This document shows, piece by piece, positions 26,820 to 35,386 of a DNA stretch of 64,000 nucleotides. Position 1 is the first letter of the stretch. The number at the start of each line of letters is the position of its first letter. Below the pieces are notes generated by a model that made no database searches, was not told the DNA's origin, and saw only the letters and a list, made by a program, of their open reading frames with translations. The DNA is from Paenibacillus sp. J2TS4 (lineage in GTDB: Bacteria; Bacillota; Bacilli; Paenibacillales; NBRC-103111): assembly GCF_018403245.1 (NCBI RefSeq), contig NZ_BOSH01000008.1, forward strand, positions 1 to 64,000. The letters are read 5' to 3'. The position numbers were made by a program, and so were the translations under genes.

Positions 26820-27449
26820 TTATGGAGTTAACGGAAAATCGACAGGAATGGCCTGCCCCGAATTAAGACGGTCCATCATCACCTCGGTCACACTGCCGTC
26901 TCCCCGTCTAAGCACATACACCTTGACGCTTCGTTTACCCCACTCGGAGTAAACCTGATCTTTGGTTTGAAAATACAGATCTATTTTTTTTCCTTTAATG
27001 GCACCTCCGGTATCCGCTACCACGCCAAATCCGTACCCCGGTATATACATCAACGTTCCGATTGGAAACACTTTAGGGTCAGCGGCAATGGTCGAAAATC
27101 CATCCTTTTCCCTTCTAACTTTGACGCCGGAATACGTAATCCCATAGCCGGGATGTCCCGGATGCTTACCTGTGGATTCGACACCGGCATAATAGCCGGT
27201 AGCGACGACTTCCACCGTTTCCGCTTGCTGCAGATTGGAAAAGAGAAGCTCATAATCTGTGAATTCAGCGGTGTCTGCCGCTTCCGCGTCAAAACGGCCG
27301 ATAGACGAGGATGACGTAGTCTGGGCGCTTAGCTGATCAGCTTCGATAAAAGCTTCAGACTCACTAGCAAGCATCCCTGCCAGTGTAAGGACAACGATAA
27401 AAAGCAGAAACAGGTGAAGCCACTTTTGACGCAAGGTCAAGGAAAACAT
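26820..27449 (-). CDS. 3D-domain (YuiC-like) cell-wall protein
   Basis: 209 residues with an N-terminal membrane anchor or signal segment (residues about 10-28) and a C-terminal 3D domain: VEVVATGYYAG, STIAADPKVFPIGT and VVADTGGAIKGKKIDLYF, which hold the three aspartates of the fold. The domain is related to MltA and Rpf-type lytic transglycosylases; YuiC of B. subtilis has been called a stationary-phase muralytic enzyme. It probably acts outside the membrane on peptidoglycan. Confidence 0.88.
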   Translation of the reverse strand: MFSLTLRQKWLHLFLLFIVVLTLAGMLASESEAFIEADQLSAQTTSSSSIGRFDAEAADTAEFTDYELLFSNLQQAETVEVVATGYYAGVESTGKHPGHPGYGITYSGVKVRREKDGFSTIAADPKVFPIGTLMYIPGYGFGVVADTGGAIKGKKIDLYFQTKDQVYSEWGKRSVKVYVLRRGDGSVTEVMMDRLNSGQAIPVDFPLTP

Positions 27450-27526
27450 ATTTGGATACCCTCCCTAATAGGGGAGGATGCCCAAATGATGGCCGTTTAT
27501 ACATTTGGTAAATAGCGGAAAATAAT

Positions 27527-29443
27527 CTAGTCGACTCTTTTTGCCGTAATTTCTTCCCGCAGCCTTTCTATTATATGATCTGGAAGATATTCACCCAGAA
27601 TCTCTCCCCGTCTGCGTACACTTACCGTCCCACTGGCTACCTCTTGTTCGCCAACGACCAGAATATATGGGATTTTACGGAGCTGGGCCTGGCGTATTTT
27701 GTAGCCCAGCTTTTCTCCGCGGCAATCCGCTTCTGCCCGAATTCCGTTCCCTTGAAATTTCTCCCGCAACTGGAGAACATCAGCATTGAATTTATCCGAT
27801 ACGGAAAGGATAACCAACTGCACGGGGGCAAGCCAAAGCGGAAAGGCTCCCGCATAATGCTCGGTCAGAATTCCTATAAACCGGTCGATCGAGCCATATA
27901 CTGCACGATGGATAACTACGGGACGATGCTTTTCGTTATCCTCGCCGATAAAGGACAGGTCAAATTTCTCCGGCATTTGAAAATCCAGTTGAACGGTAGC
28001 ACACTGCCAACTGCGCTTCAAACAATCGAGAATATGGAAGTCAATTTTAGGTCCGTAAAAAGCACCGTCTCCTTCATTGACAGTGAAATTCACACCCCTT
28101 CTTGCAAGCACATGGGCCAGAGCTGTTTCGGCGCGTTCCCATAACATCTCCGATCCCATGGAATCGTCCGGCCTCGTCGACAGCTCCATTCGGTATTCGA
28201 AACCAAATATACCGTAAATATATTCTATAAGGTTGAGGACCTGCTCAATTTCTTCTTCGATTTGATCGGGATGAACGAACAGGTGAGCGTCATCCTGGCA
28301 GAAGGTTCTCACTCGGAACATCCCGTTCAAAGCTCCCGATAATTCATGGCGGTGAACCTGGCCGAATTCTGCCAGACGAATGGGCAGGTCCCGGTATGAG
28401 CGCAGCCGATGCTTGTAAAGCAGCATGTGACCCGGACAATTCATCGGCTTCAAAGCAAATCGGGCTTCATCGACTTCCGTGAAATACATATTGTCGCAAT
28501 AATGATCCCAATGTCCCGATTGTTCCCACAATCGCTGATTCAGCATTAAAGGAGTCTTCACCTCTTCGTACCCGCGGGATTGCTGAAGCCCTCTTAAAAA
28601 CTGCCCCAATTCATTCCGAAGGATAGTACCGTTAGGCAAATAAAAAGGCATGCCAGGAGCTTCTTCGGAGAAGAGGAACAGCTCCAGCTCCTTTCCCAGC
28701 TTGCGGTGATCGCGCTTTTTGGCTTCCTCGAGCAGATGCAGGTGCTCATCAAGCTGCGACTTCTTCGGGAATGCCGTACCGTAGATTCGCTGCAGCATCT
28801 TGTTCTTCGAATCTCCGCGCCAATAAGCTCCCGCTACACTGAGCAGCTTGAATGCCTTGATCCGGCCTGTGGACGGCAGATGCGGTCCGCGACAGAGATC
28901 AAAAAATTCCCCTTGATCATAGATCGTAATGACCGAATCCTCCGGCAAATCCCGGATCAGCTCCAGCTTCAGCGGGTCCTCCAGCTCTTCAAAGATGCGC
29001 AGCGCCTCTTCGCGGCTGACGACCCGTCTTTGGATCGACAGATTCTCCTTGATGATCTTGTTCATTTCGGCTTCGATCTTGGCCAGATCATCCGAAGACA
29101 GCGGCGTCTCCAAATCGATATCGTAATAAAACCCGTCCTCGATGACCGGACCGATGCCCAGCTTCACCTTCTTCTCGCCATAAATGCGCTTGATCGCCTG
29201 AGCCATCAAATGCGCAGTGCTGTGTCGATATACCTCCAGCCCGTCTTCGCTGTCCAGCGTGACGATTTCTACCTTGCTGTCTGCGTCGATCGTCCGGTTC
29301 AAATCTACGACTTGCCCATTAATCTTGCCAGCCACCGCATTTTTCTTCAAGCCGGAGCTGATCGAACCGGCCAGTTCCTCTACAGTCGTTCCCTGCTCAT
29401 ACTCCCGGACCGCTCCATCCGGAAAAGTAACTTGAATCCCCAT
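27527..29443 (-). CDS. thrZ: Threonyl-tRNA synthetase, ThrZ-like catalytic half
   Basis: 638 residues: TGS domain (1-60), SAD editing domain with HSTAHLMAQA and CRGPHLPS, class II core (about 250-530) with the zinc site at PMNCPGHML, and anticodon-binding domain. The core (FSEEAPGMPFYLPNG, GQVHRHELSGALNGM, FCQDDAHLFV) matches B. subtilis ThrZ. Residues 1-250 are nearly identical to the second copy at 30399-32351, with five substitutions that I can count, and then similarity drops sharply. GGAGGG precedes the ATG at 29443. It is controlled by the T-box at 29760-30265. Likely an inducible isoenzyme. Confidence 0.93.
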   Translation of the reverse strand: MGIQVTFPDGAVREYEQGTTVEELAGSISSGLKKNAVAGKINGQVVDLNRTIDADSKVEIVTLDSEDGLEVYRHSTAHLMAQAIKRIYGEKKVKLGIGPVIEDGFYYDIDLETPLSSDDLAKIEAEMNKIIKENLSIQRRVVSREEALRIFEELEDPLKLELIRDLPEDSVITIYDQGEFFDLCRGPHLPSTGRIKAFKLLSVAGAYWRGDSKNKMLQRIYGTAFPKKSQLDEHLHLLEEAKKRDHRKLGKELELFLFSEEAPGMPFYLPNGTILRNELGQFLRGLQQSRGYEEVKTPLMLNQRLWEQSGHWDHYCDNMYFTEVDEARFALKPMNCPGHMLLYKHRLRSYRDLPIRLAEFGQVHRHELSGALNGMFRVRTFCQDDAHLFVHPDQIEEEIEQVLNLIEYIYGIFGFEYRMELSTRPDDSMGSEMLWERAETALAHVLARRGVNFTVNEGDGAFYGPKIDFHILDCLKRSWQCATVQLDFQMPEKFDLSFIGEDNEKHRPVVIHRAVYGSIDRFIGILTEHYAGAFPLWLAPVQLVILSVSDKFNADVLQLREKFQGNGIRAEADCRGEKLGYKIRQAQLRKIPYILVVGEQEVASGTVSVRRRGEILGEYLPDHIIERLREEITAKRVD

Positions 29444-29551
29444 CTGTAACCCTCCAATGTTTTTCTTGAAATTTCGTTGACTCTTTTGTCTAAGGAGCTG
29501 TGCTCCCCGCAGCTCTTGCCAAGGCCAATCGCTGCTTTGCCCTAAGGCTGA

Positions 29552-29727
29552 CTGCAAATGTGCAGGCGAATCGATAAAAAACTACCCGTTTTCAAGGATT
29601 GGCTGCAAATATGCAGGCGATTTTTCGTTTTTGGCGAAAATAACCAGAAATCAGCTGATTCTGCTGTACTTTCGCAGTAGATTCATCGCCAGGATGCCGA
29701 ATAGGTCCAAACCACTGCATTTTTGCA
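29552..29727. repeat. Array of small hairpins in the thrZ leader
   Basis: Four short palindromes follow one another: CTGCAAATGTGCAG at 29552, CTGCAAATATGCAG at 29603, a CTGC...GCAG unit at 29661 and TGCATTTTTGCA at about 29714. Spacings are 51, 58 and about 52 nt. They lie in transcribed leader between the T-box terminator and the start codon. The same array occurs in the other thr leader and a related one near 58.7 kb. Confidence 0.7.
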
Positions 29728-29759
29728 TTCGCCCCCTGGCTATTCTCACCGCGTCTTAA

Positions 29760-30265
29760 ATGAACGCAAAAAAACGCAGCCCGCCCAAAAGGGACGAGTG
29801 CGTTCTGCTCGTGGTTCCACCCTTATTCGATTCGCCCATGTCCAAGATGTGTTCAGACAACCTAAACGGCTGCCGGACCAGCATCAGGTAACCAGGCACC
29901 GAAGCCGAATGAGCCTCTTCTTCGCCTGATTCAGTTCGCCCACACAATAGCTGAGGGCCTAAAACCGATAGAAATCGGAATTAAAATGGCTGTACGAATC
30001 CTCTAAGTATTCGATAACGGGAATAATCCGGTAACATTTACTTTCGCATCGCTTATCGAGACGGTCATGGGATACATCCATATCCAATCTGTAGCCATCG
30101 GGTATTCATTCTCCAGAGTCTCCGAACGATAAGCTCAATGCGGGTTCCATATCACAGCTGCAAAGGGGTAACGCCTCTCCCGGAATCAGAAGAAGCTTGC
30201 AGCCCAAGGCTCCTCTCTCTGTACAGTCCGGACAAGGGTCATGTCTTTGGTCATGGCCTTTAGAG
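29760..30265 (-). promoter_or_regulatory. T-box riboswitch of the thrZ-like gene, with extra insert
   Basis: The invariant T-box sequence AGGGTGGAACCACG reads leftward at 29810-29824, and a terminator stem (AACGCACTCGTCCC...GGGCGGGCTGCGTT, then Ts) lies at 29766-29806. Upstream to about 30265 is the stem I/II/III region, shared with the second leader. Uncharged tRNA-Thr would pair with the specifier and the T-box to allow readthrough. I could not assign the specifier codon securely. Relative to the other leader about 153 nt are added between stem III and the antiterminator (29840-29993). Confidence 0.88.
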
Positions 30266-30323
30266 TCATATGCTGCTTTTCTTAGATTTACTTTGCTTCA
30301 CATACACTGGACTAACTTGGCTT

Positions 30324-30366
30324 CAAAAAAACTTGGGGCGTGCTTCGCATAATTTTCCATGCCCAA
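30324..30366 (-). terminator. Terminator after the thrS-like gene
   Basis: TTGGGGCGTG pairs with CATGCCCAA, followed leftward by seven Ts. It separates the second synthetase gene from the T-box leader of the first. Confidence 0.7.
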
Positions 30367-30398
30367 TATGAGTTCTGAACGATTTACATAATCATGTT

Positions 30399-32351
30399 TT
30401 ATTCGCCCGTATCTTGATGCTTTTTGCTGCGTATTTCTTCCAGAATCATGTTAGCTGTATCTTCTATACTGTGAGCACCTATATCCCCTTGCCCTCTTCG
30501 ACGAATAGAGAGGGTTCCGCCCTTTTCCTCGTTCTCCCCTACTACAAGCATAAAAGGGATTTTCTCCAATTGAGCTTCACGGATCTTGTAGCCGAGCTTC
30601 TCGTTGCGCTCGTCGGCTTCCGCGCGAATTCCTGCCGCTTGCAGTGCTTCAACCGCTTGGCGGGCATAATCATTGTAAGAGGGCGAAACGGGCAGCACTC
30701 TGGCCTGAATCGGAGCCAGCCACGTCGGAAGAGCGCCGGCGAAATTCTCCAGCAGGAACGCCGTCATTCTTTCCATGGTGCTGATAATGCCACGATGAAT
30801 GACGACCGGGCGATGCTTCTGTCCATCTTCACCGACATATTCCAATTCGAATCTTTCCGGGAGCAGAAAATCAAGCTGGGCCGTGGACAAGGTTTCTTCT
30901 TTTTTCAAAGCCGTTTTGATCTGCACATCCAGCTTGGGCCCGTAGAATGCCGCTTCCCCTTCCGCCTCGTAGAACGGGAGCCCCATTTCTTCGACAACCT
31001 CTCGCAGCATTCGTTGGGACATTTCCCACATTTCATCGTTCGGGAAGTATTTTTCGGTATCCTTCGGATCACGGTACGATAGACGGAAACGGTATTCCTC
31101 GATGCCGAAGTCGCGATAGACTTCACGAATCAAGTTGACGACACGCGTAAATTCCTCCTTGATCTGATCAGGGCGGCAAAAGATGTGAGCATCATTCAAA
31201 GTCATCGCCCGCACCCGATGAAGACCGGTCAACGCCCCGGACATTTCATAGCGATGCATCGTGCCCAGCTCGGCAATACGCAGCGGCAAATCGCGGTAGC
31301 TGTGCATTTCGCTTTTATAAATCATCATATGGTGAGGACAGTTCATCGGACGGAGAACCAATTCCTCATTATCCATCTTCATGACAGGAAACATGTCTTC
31401 CTGATAATGATCCCAGTGTCCGGAAGTTTTGTATAAATCGACGTTTGCCAACACCGGAGTGTACACATGCTGATAGCCGAGACGCTCCTCCAAATCGACA
31501 ATATAGCGCTCCATCGTGCGGCGAAGCTTCGCTCCATTCGGCAGCCACAGCGGCAGACCTTGCCCTACTTCCCGCGAAAAAGAAAAGATTTTTAATTCTC
31601 TTCCCAGCTTGCGGTGATCGCGCTTTTTGGCTTCCTCGAGCAGATGCAGGTGCTCATCAAGCTGCGACTTCTTCGGGAATGCCGTACCGTAGATTCGCTG
31701 CAGCATCTTGTTCTTCGAATCTCCGCGCCAATAAGCTCCCGCTACACTGAGCAGCTTGAATGCCTTGATCCGGCCTGTGGACGGCAGATGCGGTCCGCGA
31801 CAGAGATCAAAAAATTCCCCTTGATCATAGATCGTAATGACCGAATCCTCCGGCAAATCCCGGATCAGCTCCAGCTTCAGCGGGTCCTCCAGCTCTTCAA
31901 AGATGCGCAGCGCCTCTTCGCGGCGGACAACCCGTCTTTGGATCGGCAGATTCTCCTTGATGATCTTGTTCATTTCGGCTTCGATCTTGGCCAGATCATC
32001 CGAAGACAGCGGCGTCTCCAAATCGATATCGTAATAAAACCCGTCCTCGATGACCGGACCGATGCCCAGCTTCACCTTCTTCTCGCCATAAATGCGCTTG
32101 ATCGCCTGAGCCATCAAATGCGCAGTGCTGTGTCGATATACCTCCAGCCCGTCTTCGCTGTCCAGCGTGACGATTTCTACCTTGCTGTCCGCGTCGATCG
32201 TCCGGTTCAAATCTACGACTTGCCCATTAATCTTGCCGGCCACCGAATTTTTCTTCAAGCCGGAGCTGATCGAACCGGCCACTTCCTCCACAGTCGTTCC
32301 CTGCTCATACTCCCGGACCGCTCCATCCGGAAAAGTAACTTGAATAGCCAT
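30399..32351 (-). CDS. thrS: Threonyl-tRNA synthetase, ThrS-like catalytic half
   Basis: 650 residues with the same domain order as the neighbour copy. The core (REVGQGLPLWLPNG, RPMNCPHHMMIYKSE, TMHRYEMSGALTGL, TLNDAHIFCRPDQI) is that of the main Bacillus ThrS. The first 250 codons match the thrZ-like gene almost base for base, with the break at 31601. ATG 32351 has GGAGGG upstream. The gene lies directly downstream of ytxC, the same order as ytxC-thrS in B. subtilis, so this is probably the ancestral locus. Its own T-box is at 32638-32982. Confidence 0.94.
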   Translation of the reverse strand: MAIQVTFPDGAVREYEQGTTVEEVAGSISSGLKKNSVAGKINGQVVDLNRTIDADSKVEIVTLDSEDGLEVYRHSTAHLMAQAIKRIYGEKKVKLGIGPVIEDGFYYDIDLETPLSSDDLAKIEAEMNKIIKENLPIQRRVVRREEALRIFEELEDPLKLELIRDLPEDSVITIYDQGEFFDLCRGPHLPSTGRIKAFKLLSVAGAYWRGDSKNKMLQRIYGTAFPKKSQLDEHLHLLEEAKKRDHRKLGRELKIFSFSREVGQGLPLWLPNGAKLRRTMERYIVDLEERLGYQHVYTPVLANVDLYKTSGHWDHYQEDMFPVMKMDNEELVLRPMNCPHHMMIYKSEMHSYRDLPLRIAELGTMHRYEMSGALTGLHRVRAMTLNDAHIFCRPDQIKEEFTRVVNLIREVYRDFGIEEYRFRLSYRDPKDTEKYFPNDEMWEMSQRMLREVVEEMGLPFYEAEGEAAFYGPKLDVQIKTALKKEETLSTAQLDFLLPERFELEYVGEDGQKHRPVVIHRGIISTMERMTAFLLENFAGALPTWLAPIQARVLPVSPSYNDYARQAVEALQAAGIRAEADERNEKLGYKIREAQLEKIPFMLVVGENEEKGGTLSIRRRGQGDIGAHSIEDTANMILEEIRSKKHQDTGE

Positions 32352-32426
32352 CTGTAAACCCTCCAATGTTTTTCTTGAATTTCGTTGATTCTTTCCAATG
32401 CACTCGCGAGCTTGCCCTAAGGCTGA

Positions 32427-32606
32427 CTGCAAATGTGCAGACAAATCGATAAAAAACTACCCGTTTTCAAGGATTGGCTGCAAATGTGCAGGCGATTTTT
32501 CGTTTTTGGCGAAAAGGGGAAGAAATTAGCTGATTCTGCTGTACTTTCGCAGTAGATTCATCGCCAGGATGCCGAATAGGTCCAAACCACTGCACTTTTG
32601 CAGTGG
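32427..32606. repeat. Array of small hairpins in the thrS leader
   Basis: Palindromes at 32427-32440, 32478-32491, 32536-32552 and 32587-32606, with steps of 51, 58 and 51 nt. The last is a 20-bp unit with arms CCACTGCA and TGCAGTGG. Same order and spacing as in the other leader. Confidence 0.7.
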
Positions 32607-32637
32607 CCCCCCTGCTATTCTCACCGCGTCTTAAATG

Positions 32638-32982
32638 AACGCAAAAAAACGCAGCCCGCCCCAAAAGGGACGAGTGCGTTCTGCCCGTGGTTCCACCCTT
32701 ATTCGATTCGTGTAACACGAATCCTCTAAGTATTCGGTAACGGGAATAATCCGGTGACATTTACTTTCGCATCGCTTATCGAGACGGTCATGGGATACAT
32801 CCATATCCAATCTGTAGCCATCGGGTATTCATTCTCCAGAGTCTCCGAACGATAAGCTCAATGCGGGTTCCATATCACAGCTGCAAAGGGGTAACGCCTC
32901 TCCCGGAATCAGAAGGAGCTTGCAGCCCAAGGCTCCTCTCTCTGTGCAGTCCGGACAAGGGTCATGTCTTTGGTCATGGCCT
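32638..32982 (-). promoter_or_regulatory. T-box riboswitch of the thrS-like gene
   Basis: Leftward T-box sequence AGGGTGGAACCACG at 32686-32700 and a terminator stem with seven Ts at 32644-32683. The leader is compact: a short GATTCGTG/CACGAATC hairpin stands where the other copy has its 153-nt expansion. It senses charging of tRNA-Thr. Confidence 0.9.
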
Positions 32983-33026
32983 GCCGTTATTTCATTTACT
33001 ATATGCAACGGAGTTAAGCAGTGTTT

Positions 33027-33055
33027 ACTATAGTAGATGCTTGTTTGATTATCAA
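33027..33055 (-). promoter_or_regulatory. Sigma-A promoter of the thrS T-box transcript
   Basis: Leftward -35 TTGATA (33050-33055) and -10 TATAGT (33027-33032) with a 17-nt spacer, placing the transcript start near 33020, about 40 nt before the conserved leader. Confidence 0.65.
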
Positions 33056-33200
33056 TTATAAATTCATCATGTCGGATGGTCAAGCAGCATTTTATTGCTG
33101 GCATTTTATTGAGGTCTATGGATCCTTTTTAAAGTATGGCTTTGAGGGTTTACACCGAAATCAATATCAAATCCAGAACTCGCCACAATCCGCTAAGGAA

Positions 33201-34070
33201 TCAAGAATGAAGAGTGCACAATTCCACTCGGTGCTCAAAAATTTGTTGAATCGTTTTGATCACCTGAAGCTCGGGCTCTCGGGTATGAATGTAAATTTTT
33301 TGTGGAGAGACCGAAAGCAGCGCACTGACGATCAGGTCCTCCTCGCTCTCCTCCGCATCGAACACTTCCCCCCGATTTATATGAAACAGCTTCGGGTCTA
33401 TCGGCTTCATATGCTCGTTAAGCAATTGGAATTCATGTCCGCCCTTGTGCATCAAATGAGCGGCAGGAATGACCGTATCCTGCACATATACATAATATTT
33501 CAGCAAGGAAATAAAATCCTGATACTGCTGCTCCATCATCATTTCTTCAACCGCGTAATCGACAGCCTCCTCGAGCTCCCTAGTATAATCCCCCAGTCTG
33601 AACCGCATAAATCCTGTAAGATGAAGGACTGGAGTTTCCAGTAAATAAGACTGGATGGCCGACGATACTTTCGCTTTCCGCCGTCTTTTAATATCGAACG
33701 GATGGGCATCCTCCGAAGAACCATCCAACAGTTCCTTGCAGTAGCAAGAAATTTTATCTGTCTCTTCTTGACTGCAGCGGTACTCTTTAACAATAATTCG
33801 ATGGATAATTTTTAACTCCTCACAGTCAACGATGTATTCCGCCAGCACGCGGCCTACAGCCGTTCCCGCTATTTTACGCGTCTCCTGTTTTAATACTCCC
33901 TGTTCCCCTGAAACCCAATGAATGGTTACCGTGAAGCGGCCGGCATCGTAATACAGCTGGTATACGTTATCCGATCTATTTATTTTTTGCAGTTCCTTTT
34001 TTAACGTTTGAACCAAGACAGCATAATGATTATCCGGCATCTCCGGCAAGTATAATTGAAACAGCTTCAT
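33201..34070 (-). CDS. ytxC: Putative sporulation protein YtxC
   Basis: 289 residues matching the YtxC family in length and pattern: DCEELKIIHRIIVKEY, HLTGFMRFRLGDY and EEAVDYAVEEMMMEQQYQDFISLLKYYV. It has no signal or membrane segment. In Bacillus it lies between dnaI and thrS and is listed as a sporulation protein without known mechanism. Here the dnaB-dnaI genes are absent upstream, but thrS still follows. Confidence 0.88.
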   Translation of the reverse strand: MKLFQLYLPEMPDNHYAVLVQTLKKELQKINRSDNVYQLYYDAGRFTVTIHWVSGEQGVLKQETRKIAGTAVGRVLAEYIVDCEELKIIHRIIVKEYRCSQEETDKISCYCKELLDGSSEDAHPFDIKRRRKAKVSSAIQSYLLETPVLHLTGFMRFRLGDYTRELEEAVDYAVEEMMMEQQYQDFISLLKYYVYVQDTVIPAAHLMHKGGHEFQLLNEHMKPIDPKLFHINRGEVFDAEESEEDLIVSALLSVSPQKIYIHTREPELQVIKTIQQIFEHRVELCTLHS

Positions 34071-34338
34071 CCCGCACCACTCCTTTCCGAACGAAAGTTC
34101 TTTTTTAAGTATATGGTGGTCGAAATGGAGATATACGATTAAACTTTATATGATGTAAACATTGGAAGTTGTGGGTAAATGAGGTTGTAGGGAAGATGCT
34201 TTTCTTATCGCTAAATAAAATTGAGGGATTCAGGAAAAAATGATAACTTCCTTATGTGGTTAGAAAATCAAGTTATACCTTAACCTAAGAAAAGTTAATT
34301 CCAAGCTTTTAATAATACGCGGCAGGATGTGGTTTTAT

Positions 34339-35277
34339 ATGAATAGCCCCTATTCCCCTTATACGACCTTCACTCCACCCGAATGGGGAAAATTGTACGA
34401 TGACTCATCCGAAAGCTCATCGCTTACTGCTGAAGACCTGCTGGCTCTGCAGGGGATTAATGAGTCTCTTTCCCTGGAGCAAATTCGAGAAGCTTATCTT
34501 CCGCTTTCAAAGCTGTTGAATCTCATCGTCGAAACAACTATAGCCATGCGGCAAGCGAAAAACCTTTTCCTGAAAAAAGCTTCTGGAACCGTGCCCTTTA
34601 TTATCGGGATTGCCGGCAGTGTAGCCGTAGGCAAGAGCACTACCGCCCGTTTACTGCAAAAGCTGCTCTCCTGCGGGCCTTCCCATCCTCGTGTGGATCT
34701 GGTCACTACTGATGGATTTCTGTATCCTAATGAAGTGCTGGTTCAGAGGGGAATCATGGCCAAGAAGGGATTTCCTGAAAGCTATGACACGCGGAGGCTG
34801 ATTCAATTTTTGGCGGATGTTAAATCCGGCGTTCCCCAAGTCGAATGCCCTGTCTACTCTCATTTGGAATACGATATTGTTAAGGGTAAGAAGCAACGGG
34901 TGATCCAGCCCGATATTGTCATTATGGAAGGGCTTAATGTACTGCAAACGAACACTTTAAATTCTGCCCCGGACGTTTTTGTATCGGATTTTTTTGATTT
35001 CTCCATATACGTCGATGCGGATAGTGCATTGATAGAGAACTGGTACATTGATCGGTTTAAAATATTACGAAACACGGCCTTTCAAAGCGAGCATTCTTAC
35101 TTTCACAAATACTCAACCCTGACGGAAACGGAGGCGGTAGATACGGCCCGCAGCATTTGGCAGGAAATTAATTATTCGAATTTAATCCATAACATTTTAC
35201 CTACACGAAGCCGTGCAGATCTTATTCTGACTAAGACGGAACAACATAAGCTCAAATCCGTCCATATAAAAAAATGA
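34339..35277 (+). CDS. coaA: Pantothenate kinase, type I
   Basis: First enzyme of coenzyme A synthesis. The P-loop GIAGSVAVGKSTT near residue 90, LVTTDGFLYPN, MAKKGFPESYDTR and IEGLN-type segment (VIMEGLNVLQT) are all present. Type I enzymes are usually feedback-inhibited by CoA. The ATG at 34339 has AGGA about 12 nt upstream; an ATG four codons earlier overlaps that site. 312 residues. Single gene, divergent from ytxC. Confidence 0.95.
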   Translation: MNSPYSPYTTFTPPEWGKLYDDSSESSSLTAEDLLALQGINESLSLEQIREAYLPLSKLLNLIVETTIAMRQAKNLFLKKASGTVPFIIGIAGSVAVGKSTTARLLQKLLSCGPSHPRVDLVTTDGFLYPNEVLVQRGIMAKKGFPESYDTRRLIQFLADVKSGVPQVECPVYSHLEYDIVKGKKQRVIQPDIVIMEGLNVLQTNTLNSAPDVFVSDFFDFSIYVDADSALIENWYIDRFKILRNTAFQSEHSYFHKYSTLTETEAVDTARSIWQEINYSNLIHNILPTRSRADLILTKTEQHKLKSVHIKK

Positions 35278-35386
35278 GTCCCGATTCCGGGCATTTCCGG
35301 AAAATCGAGACTGTGCGCGCGATAATATTCTATTCCGCAGGAGACGAAGCAGCTCTTGTTACTGCGGTAAGGTTTCACCAGCCAGC

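Larger units (their letters stand above)
28693..30265. repeat. Duplicated thr leader and N-terminal coding segment, copy 1
   Basis: This segment matches 31601-32982 with a constant offset of 2908 nt from 28693 to the start codon at 29443 (751 bp, no indels, few base changes). Similarity continues through the leader and T-box to the ATGGCC at 30265, interrupted by about 153 extra nt in this copy and by local differences near 29490-29545. Confidence 0.9.
31601..32982. repeat. Duplicated thr leader and N-terminal coding segment, copy 2
   Basis: Partner of 28693-30265. The left break falls inside the codons for DHRKLGRELK, where the two synthetases change subfamily; the right break is the ATGGCC at 32982. 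Confidence 0.9.

Noticed and set aside
29756..29947. Leftward 63-codon frame over the T-box of copy 1
   Set aside because: It covers the T-box and terminator; the conserved RNA motifs explain the sequence.
30129..30265. Attempt to assign the T-box specifier codon (an ACC in GGAACCCGC of the leader)
   Set aside because: The surrounding specifier-loop consensus could not be placed with certainty by eye; a covariance model is needed.
31614..32357. Long rightward frame of 247 codons, also present at 28706-29449
   Set aside because: It is the antisense shadow of the duplicated ThrRS N-terminal segment. It appears twice only because the DNA is duplicated, and it has no ribosome binding site.
27527..32982. 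Possibility that the tandem thrS genes are an assembly duplication
   Set aside because: The 3' halves are clearly different subfamilies and the leaders differ by a 153-nt insertion and many small changes, so a simple assembly repeat does not explain it, although a chimeric join cannot be excluded without reads.
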